Below, piece after piece: positions 16,313-23,486 of a stretch of 64,000 bases of DNA (within the stretch, counting starts at the first letter, position 1; each line of letters opens with the position of its first letter). The position numbers and the translations under genes were made by a program. The stretch covers positions 124,001-188,000 of the forward strand of contig CP048469.1 in the NCBI GenBank assembly GCA_025559845.1. The letters run 5' to 3'. The notes beneath the pieces are model-generated. The model did no database searches. It was given only the letters and a program-made list of their open reading frames with translations, and was not told the DNA's origin. Source of the DNA: Agrobacterium tumefaciens. Lineage in GTDB: Bacteria; Pseudomonadota; Alphaproteobacteria; Rhizobiales; Rhizobiaceae.

Positions 16313-18877
16313 ATGAAGATGGAGAGCCTGGTTCCTGACGGCAATCCCATACTGCTTCCGGCGCTGGAGCAGTCGATTGTGGCAGCAGTGCTTGTTGACG
16401 AGAACGATTGTGTCCTTTTCTTCAACCAGGCTGCGGAGCGGCTTTGGGGGTACGAGCGTCACGAAGTGCTGGGCAAGAACATGCTCCCTCTGCTGCCGGA
16501 AAGCCTGCGCGGGGTTCATGGCGGCTACGTGCGCAAGAACCGTGAGGGTGGGTTGCCGAAGGTTGCTGGCATGAGCCGTGAAGTGCTCATGGAGCGCAAG
16601 GATGGCCAGCAGGTATGGGCCATGTTCTCGCTATCGAAGATCGACGTTGAGGGGCGAATCCACTATCTGGCGCTGGTGCGCGACGTATCCGATGAAGTTG
16701 CGATGCGAGAGCAGAATCGGATGCTGCTGATTGCCGTCAACAATACCGACCGTCCGGTGCTGGTCCTGAATGCAGAGCGACGGATCGCGCACGTCAATCG
16801 CGCGTTCACCGAACTTTGGGGATATGAGATGGATGAGGTGCTGGGGCGGGAGCCGTCTTCCTTCCTGACCAGCCCGAACATGCCCGTCGACGAATTCAGG
16901 CATTTTCATTCCCGGCCTTGGGGACAGCAGCGATTGCAGGACGACGCCCTGGTCGTTTCGAAGGATGGCAAGGAAACCTGGATTCGCGTGTCCAGTACCC
17001 CCATTGCCGGCCACGACAACGATGGCTTTCGCGGGTACTCCGTCGATGTCATCACCGATATCACCGAGGAGCGGCAGATCCGTGATCTGGAACGTGACGT
17101 CCTCACTGCGCTGACCAGCAGCTTGTCGTTTGAGGAGCTGGGTGATTATTTCTGCCGGAGGATCGAGTCGATCGCATCCGGCGTACTTGTCTCGGTCTGC
17201 CGCGTGGCGGAACGCAAATTGCGGCCCTGGGCGGCACCCAGCTTCCATGCGTCCTATGGTCCCGACTGGGAAGGTGTCGAAATCGGAGAAGGCGTGGCTG
17301 GTTGCGGGACTGCGGCGCATCGCGGCGAAGCGGTGATGATCTACGACATCGAGACTGATCCGCTTTGGGCACCCTACAAGCATAAGATATTGCCCTACGG
17401 CTACAAGGCTTGCTGGACCTACCCGGTCAAGCGGCGCGATGGCAGTGTCGCTGGAACGTTTGCGTTCTACTTCCGCCGGGGTGGCCAGCCGGATACGCAT
17501 CTTGAACGGATTGCCGATGCCAGTGTCCACCTTTGCGCTCTGGCGATCGAGCGGGAAGAAAACCAGCAGCGGGTCAACCAGCTGGTGCGGTACGACATCC
17601 TTACCGGCCTGCCGAACCGAAGCCTGCTGCGTCAGCATATCGATGAATTGCTCACGTCCAATCCTGACCAGGAGATCGCTTTCTTTTACCTGGGCCTGGA
17701 CCGTTTCAAGGACATCAACGACACACTGGGGCACGCGTCGGGCGACCTTGTGCTGGTGGAAACGGGCAATCGGCTGAAATCTCATCTGGACGATGGCCAG
17801 TTCCTTGCCCGAGTCGAGGGCGACATGTTTGTCCTGGTCGTGCCCGATTGCGATGTGCATCGGGCTGCACTGGTGGCCGCGCACCTCCAGCGGGTCGCCG
17901 GCGAGCCGATGGAGATTTCCGGTTTCTCCCTGGACCCGACGGTCAGTATCGGCATCAGCCAGTACCCCGAAAGCAGCCGTGATCGCGATGATCTGCTGCG
18001 TAACGCCAAGAGCGCGATGGGCCAGGTGAAGGTGTCAGGCGGTGGCGAGTATCTGTTTTTCAGTGCGGGGATGAACGAGGTCGCCCGCGATCGTCTTTTG
18101 CTCGGGACGGCGCTGCGCCGGGCAATCGCCGGGGACTGCCTGCGCCTGGAGTACCAGCCACAGGTTCGACCGGACAGCGGAGAGCTTTATGGGGTGGAAG
18201 CTCTGGCACGCTGGCGCGATCCGGAATTCGGGGTTATCCCGCCGGGCCGGTTCATCAGCCTTGCCGAGGAAATCGGCGAGATCGAAGCCATCGGCCGATG
18301 GGCGCTGCGCGAGGCATGCCGGCAGATGGCCGTGTGGCGTGATGAAGGTGTGCAGGTGCCGGTCGTATCGGTGAACCTGTCGCCCCTCAGTTTCCGGGGC
18401 GCCGATCTGCCGGACTTCGTTGCCGGTCTTCTGCAGCAATATGCGTTGCCCGGTGAATGCCTGACCATCGAGATCACCGAGAGTGCCGCCATGGCGCTGA
18501 CTGCCGGCATGCTGGAGGTCATCCACGGCATCCGTGCGCTCGGTGTCGGCCTGTCGGTGGACGATTTCGGTACGGGCTTCTCCAGCCTCTCCAATCTGGC
18601 GAACCTGCCTGTCACCGAGGTCAAGATCGACCGCAGCTTCATCGATAAGTGCTTGCAGGAAAGTCGCCTTCAATCTCTGGTGATGGCGGTGATTGGCATT
18701 GGACAGAACCTGCATCTGACGGTCGTGGCAGAAGGCGTGGAAACCGAGGCGCAGCGTGAACTGCTCAAGGCCCATCATTGCCCGGTGATCCAGGGCTATC
18801 TGTTCTCCCGCCCGCTGGCTCCGGCTGACATTCCCAACTGGATAAAAAACGCGGCCGATGCCCCGGTGCGGGGCTAA
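16313..18877 (+). CDS. PAS-PAS-GAF-GGDEF-EAL protein, probable c-di-GMP phosphodiesterase
   Basis: 854 aa cytoplasmic signalling protein. Two PAS domains (about 10-120 and 135-255), a GAF domain (about 265-420), a degenerate GGDEF domain (about 430-590) and an EAL domain (about 600-845) follow in order. In the GGDEF site the motif reads EGDMF (502-506), so cyclase activity is probably lost. The EAL site looks intact: EALARW at 629, VNLSPLSF, ITES, DDFGTGFSS and KIDRSFI. It should therefore break down c-di-GMP under control of its sensors. The start at 16313 is favoured by AAGGAT seven bases upstream; an ATG 15 bases earlier is also in frame. One of two c-di-GMP enzymes on the element. Confidence 0.93.
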   Translation: MKMESLVPDGNPILLPALEQSIVAAVLVDENDCVLFFNQAAERLWGYERHEVLGKNMLPLLPESLRGVHGGYVRKNREGGLPKVAGMSREVLMERKDGQQVWAMFSLSKIDVEGRIHYLALVRDVSDEVAMREQNRMLLIAVNNTDRPVLVLNAERRIAHVNRAFTELWGYEMDEVLGREPSSFLTSPNMPVDEFRHFHSRPWGQQRLQDDALVVSKDGKETWIRVSSTPIAGHDNDGFRGYSVDVITDITEERQIRDLERDVLTALTSSLSFEELGDYFCRRIESIASGVLVSVCRVAERKLRPWAAPSFHASYGPDWEGVEIGEGVAGCGTAAHRGEAVMIYDIETDPLWAPYKHKILPYGYKACWTYPVKRRDGSVAGTFAFYFRRGGQPDTHLERIADASVHLCALAIEREENQQRVNQLVRYDILTGLPNRSLLRQHIDELLTSNPDQEIAFFYLGLDRFKDINDTLGHASGDLVLVETGNRLKSHLDDGQFLARVEGDMFVLVVPDCDVHRAALVAAHLQRVAGEPMEISGFSLDPTVSIGISQYPESSRDRDDLLRNAKSAMGQVKVSGGGEYLFFSAGMNEVARDRLLLGTALRRAIAGDCLRLEYQPQVRPDSGELYGVEALARWRDPEFGVIPPGRFISLAEEIGEIEAIGRWALREACRQMAVWRDEGVQVPVVSVNLSPLSFRGADLPDFVAGLLQQYALPGECLTIEITESAAMALTAGMLEVIHGIRALGVGLSVDDFGTGFSSLSNLANLPVTEVKIDRSFIDKCLQESRLQSLVMAVIGIGQNLHLTVVAEGVETEAQRELLKAHHCPVIQGYLFSRPLAPADIPNWIKNAADAPVRG

Positions 18878-19148
18878 AGTGCAAGACGTCACGGCAATCT
18901 GAGGGGCAGGCAGGCGACCGGTGCCTTGCGCCGGAGAACTGCGCGTCTCATCAATGCCTCGTTGGGTGGCCCTCGCCTGAGCGTCCGCCGCCGCCTTCAT
19001 CATGCGCGTCGTCCCCCGGCCAACGGCTGAGGCGGGGCGAAAGTGCAACCAGGCAGAAAGCCGCAGGCTTCCAGCCTGTTGCGGTTGCACAGTGCATAAT
19101 AAAACAGTATCGTTTTGTAAGTATCAATCTGCCATATCGGAACCGCTG
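18878..19148. other. Non-coding region upstream of tetR
   Basis: 271 bases with no supported gene. It includes an imperfect hairpin (CCGCAGGCT-TCC-AGCCTG...GCGG, 19061-19084) and the candidate tetR operator at 19101-19116. Confidence 0.4.
19101..19116. promoter_or_regulatory. Candidate TetR operator
   Basis: AAAAC-AGTATC-GTTTT is a dyad with five-base arms, 32 bases before the tetR ATG, inside an AT-rich promoter-like stretch. TetR-family repressors commonly bind AAAC-N-GTTT dyads and regulate their own operon, here tetR-ibrA-GNAT-ibrB. Confidence 0.5.
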
Positions 19149-19871
19149 ATGCCCGCCGTTATCTCGGCCCCCGGCGAAAAATCTCGCACGGGGCGTCCCT
19201 CTGTCTTCTCCGAAGAAGAGCGTTGCAAACGCATCCTTGAGGCGGCTGAGCGGGTGTTCGCCCGCGTCGGCTACGGGGCGGCAACGATGGAGGAGATGGC
19301 TCGCGAAGCTGGCATGTCCAAGCGGACGCTTTACGCCTTCTACGCGGACAAGCGCGAGTTGTTCACAGCGGTGATTGGCGACGTGGAAGGCTTTTCGGGG
19401 AAGCGTCCACACGTTCCTGCGACGGCCGGCCGGGATGCCCTGATCGTCGAACTGCATGACCGTCTCCTGGAGATGGCTCGGTTCGCGTTGTCCGAACGGC
19501 AGGTCAGGATCACGCGGCTGATCGTTTCGGAGGCCGGGAACCATCCGGAACTGGTCGTCGATTTCTGGTCGCGGATCGTCATGCGGGTGCAGGCCTACCT
19601 CGCAGATGGCCTGAAAGAGCTACAGCGTGCCGACGAGAGATTGCTCGCGTACGACGCGAATTGGCTGGCCAGCGCGATCTTTGGGGCGATCCTGAGCGAT
19701 CTGCATTTGCGGGCCCTTTTGGGCCGACAGGAGAGCGATGGGTTCGAGGGTCTCACCGCTCATGTGGCCGACACACTGGCCTTGATGGGGTTGGATCTGC
19801 CTTCAAAGCACTCGCCAGTTCGTCCGACGCGCAAGCATTCCGATGGCAGGCGGCCGCATCGGAACACCTGA
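19149..19871 (+). CDS. TetR-family regulator
   Basis: 240 aa. The start at 19149 (MPAVISAPGEKSRTGRPSVF) is preferred over the open frame beginning at 19002, whose extra 49 residues are unlike the family. The N-terminal DNA-binding domain (about 20-70) reads RILEAAERVFARVGYGAATMEEMAREAGMSKRTLYAFYADKREL, and a C-terminal TetR_C-type domain follows with VRITRLIVSEAGNHPEL. A dyad AAAAC-N6-GTTTT lies upstream. It is the first gene of a co-directional set; ibrA starts 26 bases after its stop. Likely repressor of this operon. Confidence 0.9.
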   Translation: MPAVISAPGEKSRTGRPSVFSEEERCKRILEAAERVFARVGYGAATMEEMAREAGMSKRTLYAFYADKRELFTAVIGDVEGFSGKRPHVPATAGRDALIVELHDRLLEMARFALSERQVRITRLIVSEAGNHPELVVDFWSRIVMRVQAYLADGLKELQRADERLLAYDANWLASAIFGAILSDLHLRALLGRQESDGFEGLTAHVADTLALMGLDLPSKHSPVRPTRKHSDGRRPHRNT

Positions 19872-19897
19872 AATAACATTGAGAGAAACGGGCGGGG

Positions 19898-21124
19898 ATG
19901 AGCACCAAGAACTACTATGACACCAATGTCTATGATGCGGCCAAGGCCCGTATCCGGCTGATCTTCGAGAATTTCGAGCGCGTATGCGTGGCCTTCTCCG
20001 GAGGCAAGGACAGCTCTGTCACGCTCCACCTCGCGCTCGAGGTCGCCCGTGAAATGGGTCGCGGACCGGTCGATGCGCTGTTCATCGACCTCGAAGGACA
20101 GTATCAGGCGACGATCGATCACGTCGAGGAGATGTTCAGCCGCGATGATGTGCGGCCCTGGTGGGTTTGCCTGCCGATCAATCTGCGCAATGCCTCCAGC
20201 CTGCAGGAGCCTTACTGGTGCGCCTGGGAACCGGGGCGCGAGGCGGACTGGATCAGGCCGATGCCAACCCATCCGGCCGTCATCAACGATCCCGCCCGGT
20301 TTCCCTTCTACCGCCATCGCATGGAGTTCGAGGAATTCGTTCCCGAATTTGACGAGTGGCTTGCCCAGGATGTGCCTACCGCCTTTCTGGTCGGCATCCG
20401 ATCCGATGAATCGCTCAATCGCTTTCTGGCGGTCAAACGCCGCGCCAGGGTGAAGAAGCGCGCCTGGACGCCGCCTGGTTCGCATACACCGGTCCAGTGG
20501 AGCGCAAAGGACCAGCCGGACAGCCGCGCCGTTACCTTCTTTCCCATCTACGACTGGCGGTTCGAGGACCTCTGGCGGTACGTCGCTGATCATGGACATG
20601 CCTACAACCGGCTCTACGATCGCATGCATCTGGCGGGCGTGCCGTTTTCGCAGATGCGTATTTGCCAGCCTTACGGAGACGACCAGCGCAAGGGACTTGA
20701 TCTGTTCCACAAGCTGGAGCCCGAGACCTGGTTCCGCGTCGTGCAGCGTGTCGCCGGCGCGAACTACGCCGCGCGGTACAGCCGCCAGCGCTTCCTCGGC
20801 TATCGCGGCGGGATGGGGCTGCCGCCGACTTTCGATACCTGGCGGCAATACTGTGAATTCCTGCTGCGAAGCATGCCGGGGCCGCTGCGTCAGGTCTATC
20901 AGCGCCGTATCGGGGTCTTCATCGACTGGTGGGAGAAGCACAATTACCCGCTGTCTTCCTGGCCCGATGCCGGTATTCCCGAGCTGGAGAACCGCAAGGC
21001 CCAGCCCTCCTGGCGTCGTGTCGCCCTGTCGCTGCTCAAGCAGGACATGGCGCGCTCACTGTCCTTCGGTTTCGCTCGTCAGGACATCGACACGCTGGCG
21101 CTGATCGAGGGGCAATCATCATGA
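19898..21124 (+). CDS. ibrA: IbrA-like PAPS-reductase-fold protein (DUF3440)
   Basis: 408 aa. The N-terminal PP-loop ATPase domain has the nucleotide-binding motif SGGKDS at 34-39 (VAFSGGKDSSVTLHLAL), shared by PAPS reductases, ATP sulfurylases and DndC. The C-terminal half is the DUF3440-type region (FSQMRICQPYGDDQRKGLDLFHKLEPE). IbrA of E. coli ECOR-9 works together with IbrB to activate expression of prophage eib genes; the chemistry is unknown. Cysteines of true sulfonucleotide reductases are not evident. It overlaps the following GNAT gene by four bases. Together with the ParB-like ibrB downstream it forms a conserved pair, here with an extra acetyltransferase between. Confidence 0.9.
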   Translation: MSTKNYYDTNVYDAAKARIRLIFENFERVCVAFSGGKDSSVTLHLALEVAREMGRGPVDALFIDLEGQYQATIDHVEEMFSRDDVRPWWVCLPINLRNASSLQEPYWCAWEPGREADWIRPMPTHPAVINDPARFPFYRHRMEFEEFVPEFDEWLAQDVPTAFLVGIRSDESLNRFLAVKRRARVKKRAWTPPGSHTPVQWSAKDQPDSRAVTFFPIYDWRFEDLWRYVADHGHAYNRLYDRMHLAGVPFSQMRICQPYGDDQRKGLDLFHKLEPETWFRVVQRVAGANYAARYSRQRFLGYRGGMGLPPTFDTWRQYCEFLLRSMPGPLRQVYQRRIGVFIDWWEKHNYPLSSWPDAGIPELENRKAQPSWRRVALSLLKQDMARSLSFGFARQDIDTLALIEGQSS

Positions 21125-21672
21125 AGCCCTTCGCAAAATACGAATTCGCCCAGATACGCTCGGCCGATGGCGAGGCGGCGTTCTTTTCCCATATGGGCTA
21201 CTTCTTCGCCAGCCCAAGCGTGCGGCGCGAATGCGGAGGCTATCCGCTCAACGATGGGCCGCTGTACCGCTGGTTCATCGTCCGCCGCAAGGGCGAGGCT
21301 CGCGTTCTGGGCTTCATCAGCATCGAGCAGCGCTCCGATATCGTGCGCCTGCGCGAAGGCTACCTGCGCGCCGAGGCGCGCGGCCGGGGTTTGTTCGGTG
21401 AACTGCGCCGCCAGGTTCTGGAACATGTCGATGGCCTGGGTCTGATCTGCACGGCGCGCGTGCAGCAGACTGCTGCAAGGTTCCTCGAACCGCACGGATT
21501 CAACGTTCAGTCCTCCCGCGGAAGCTGGGTGACTTTGGAGAGACAGAAATATGCCACAAGTAATCAACCTGACGAACCGGGCCGAAGCCCTGTTCACCGA
21601 ACTGGACAGCCTGCCGCTGGCGAGGCGAGTCGAAGCCATCAACCAGATCCGGCTGCGGCTGCACGAGCATAG
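21121..21672 (+). CDS. GNAT-like N-acetyltransferase inserted between ibrA and ibrB
   Basis: 183 aa. The start at 21121 is the ATG that overlaps the ibrA stop (ATGA). The centre has a GNAT-like acetyl-CoA-binding pattern: LREGYLRAEARGRGLFGELRRQVLEHV, with R-G-R-G near 81-84, after VLGFISIEQRSDIV. The last 40 or so residues (from SNQPDEPGRSP) have the composition of an out-of-frame read-through of ibrB, whose own strong start lies 122 bases before this stop. The normal stop may therefore have been lost, or the overlap is functional. Target unknown: a small molecule, protein or nucleic acid base. Confidence 0.75.
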   Translation: MKPFAKYEFAQIRSADGEAAFFSHMGYFFASPSVRRECGGYPLNDGPLYRWFIVRRKGEARVLGFISIEQRSDIVRLREGYLRAEARGRGLFGELRRQVLEHVDGLGLICTARVQQTAARFLEPHGFNVQSSRGSWVTLERQKYATSNQPDEPGRSPVHRTGQPAAGEASRSHQPDPAAAARA

Positions 21673-22186
21673 CCCGTTCGCCGATGAGCCGGTGGACTGC
21701 GTTCAATGGGTCCGGGGCGAACAGGTTGAGGCCAATGACTACAACCCGAATTCCGTCGCGACGCCGGAAATGAAGCTGCTCGAATTGTCGATCGACGCCG
21801 ATGGCTTCACCCAGCCCATCGTCACGCATCGCGAGCAGGAAGAAAGCCATGTCGTGGTCGATGGTTTCCACCGTCAGAAGATCGGCAAGAAGCAGGGGCC
21901 GATCAGGAAACGATTGCACGGCTACCTGCCGGTGGTTTCGATCAGAAGCGGGCGCGCGGCAACGGCAGACCGGATCGCCGCCACCATCCGTCACAACCGC
22001 GCTCGCGGTGTCCATTCCGTGCTGCCGATGACCGACATCGTGGTCAGGCTTCTGCAGACAGGATGGACTGAGGGCGATGTGGCCCGCGAGTTGGGCATGG
22101 ATGATGATGAGGTGTTGCGGTTCAAGCAGGTGTCCGGCCTGCCTGGTCTGTTCAAGGACCATGACTATTCGAAGTCATGGGATTAG
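21551..22186 (+). CDS. ibrB: IbrB-like ParB/Srx-fold protein
   Basis: 211 aa. The N-terminal ParB-like domain carries VVVDGFHRQKIGKK (DGFHR at 104-108), the ParB/sulfiredoxin-fold nucleotide-binding motif, followed by a helical part with a helix-turn-helix-like stretch (IVVRLLQTGWTEGDVARELGMDDDEVLRFKQ). IbrB is the partner of IbrA. A strong GGAGAG ribosome binding site precedes the ATG at 21551, which fixes the start even though it lies inside the previous frame. It converges with the DsbA-like gene; 27 bases separate the stops. Role probably in DNA binding or in modification with IbrA; not established. Confidence 0.88.
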   Translation: MPQVINLTNRAEALFTELDSLPLARRVEAINQIRLRLHEHSPFADEPVDCVQWVRGEQVEANDYNPNSVATPEMKLLELSIDADGFTQPIVTHREQEESHVVVDGFHRQKIGKKQGPIRKRLHGYLPVVSIRSGRAATADRIAATIRHNRARGVHSVLPMTDIVVRLLQTGWTEGDVARELGMDDDEVLRFKQVSGLPGLFKDHDYSKSWD

Positions 22187-22213
22187 ATCTCGCTTTTCCT
22201 TGAGAGCCGCAAG

Positions 22214-22960
22214 CTATCTGGGTGCGTTGCCAGCGCCGTCGTCGGGTGTCCCGGCATTCTTTCCCTGGCCGGTGTCGCCATCGCTTGATAGCAAATCCAG
22301 GGCTGACAACAGTGCGTCGCCTTCGACGGGACCGGGCAGGACAAGTGTATGGCCGCTCTGGTTGTCGCTGAGCTTCAGCGTCGGGGTCGCGGTAACCCCT
22401 TCACGCGAACCTTCGTTCGCCTGCGCCTGAATGATTGCCTCGGTGCGTGTGCTGTCCAGGCAGGCCTGGATTTCCGGGGTGAGTGCCGGGTATTGCATGT
22501 TTTCAGGTATGCCAGCCCCGTCGCTGCGGGTTTGTTGATAGATCCAGGTGACCGCCTGCCAGAACGCGGCGTGCCCCCCGGCCTCTCCCGCGCATTCGGC
22601 CAGCCGGGCCTGTCGTGTTGCGGCTGGCTCGTGCATGGGGAGCGGCAGATGGTGCCATTGCAGGTTCGCCTCGGGGTTCCGGTCGACCCATGCCCTGAGC
22701 AGCGGGTAGTAGCTCTTGCAGTATGGGCATTCCAGATCGGCATACAGCACCAGCGTAAAGCGCGCGTCGGCCTTGCCGTAACGCCATGGCGGTCCCGCTT
22801 GAAAACTTTGCGAGACGGCGTTGTCTGCATTGGTCTTTACAGATGAGCCGGATTGGCTCGCCAAATACCAGGTCGCCACAAGCAACAAGGTGAGTGCGAG
22901 AGCCATCAGGGGCCCCAGCATGCGGCGAAGGTGCAAACGAGAGAAAAGAGAAGATTGCAT
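22214..22960 (-). CDS. DsbA-like thiol:disulfide oxidoreductase of the ICE backbone
   Basis: 248 aa. The start at 22960 (MQSSLFSRLHLRRMLG) has AGGAAC upstream; the open frame continues 14 codons further. A signal anchor (about 14-33) leads to a periplasmic thioredoxin-fold domain with the active site CPYC at 78-81 (LYADLECPYCKSYYPLL) and a late cis-proline-like VTATPTLKL. It should make or reshuffle disulfides in secreted transfer proteins such as the cysteine-rich TraU-like protein. In related ICEs such a gene sits between the TraC ATPase and the TIGR03757 gene; here both sides have been opened by cargo. Confidence 0.88.
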   Translation of the reverse strand: MQSSLFSRLHLRRMLGPLMALALTLLLVATWYLASQSGSSVKTNADNAVSQSFQAGPPWRYGKADARFTLVLYADLECPYCKSYYPLLRAWVDRNPEANLQWHHLPLPMHEPAATRQARLAECAGEAGGHAAFWQAVTWIYQQTRSDGAGIPENMQYPALTPEIQACLDSTRTEAIIQAQANEGSREGVTATPTLKLSDNQSGHTLVLPGPVEGDALLSALDLLSSDGDTGQGKNAGTPDDGAGNAPR

Positions 22961-23486
22961 GACAGGTTCCTGATCGCCCACCGCGAGGTCGGGTTGCTTC
23001 ACACCGGTTCGTCACCACAGTCGAACACAACCGTCCCGTTCCTGATGCAAACAAAGCGAACTTGACCGAACCGGGTTGTTGGTTGGCCCGGTGCGTCTAT
23101 CTGGTCACGATGCAAAAAGCCGATGCCCAAATGGCTCGGTGCCGCTGTCTCCGGGTCAGGCGTCGATGCTGTCTGACTGGATTGCGCTGCGATTCAAGTT
23201 CGGGCCGAACCAGTCGATATATTTTGAATATCCAGTTCCGGTCATACGGCCTGGCGGCGCTGAAATCCGACAACGGCGAGGAGGGAAAAACGGCGCTGGG
23301 AAGCGCGACCGCATCTTGGGCGGTGTGTGATGAGAATCACCTGTTCTTATTATTATAACACTCAGATGGCTGGAAATGCACTTGGTTGGTGCTCGATCCC
23401 TTCTTAAAGTGGAAGACTTTGTAGTGGCATTACGGAATTAGTTGAATTGCCGTGATGAATTAATTTCAAGAAGGGGAATTATTTAG
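22961..23486. other. Non-coding region upstream of the MHYT gene
   Basis: About 525 bases without a supported gene. The first part is the leader of the DsbA-like gene (minus strand). From 23340 it becomes AT-rich and holds the promoter of the MHYT gene, with a near-inverted repeat CATTACGGAATT / AATTGCCGTGATG (about 23427-23457) and an AAGGGG ribosome binding site before 23487. Confidence 0.4.

Noticed and set aside
16048..16338. 96-codon frame before the EAL gene
   Set aside because: No ribosome binding site, no conservation signs, and it overlaps the real start of the EAL gene.
23062..23358. 98-codon frame in the gap before the MHYT gene
   Set aside because: Cys- and Arg-rich random-looking sequence, no ribosome binding site.
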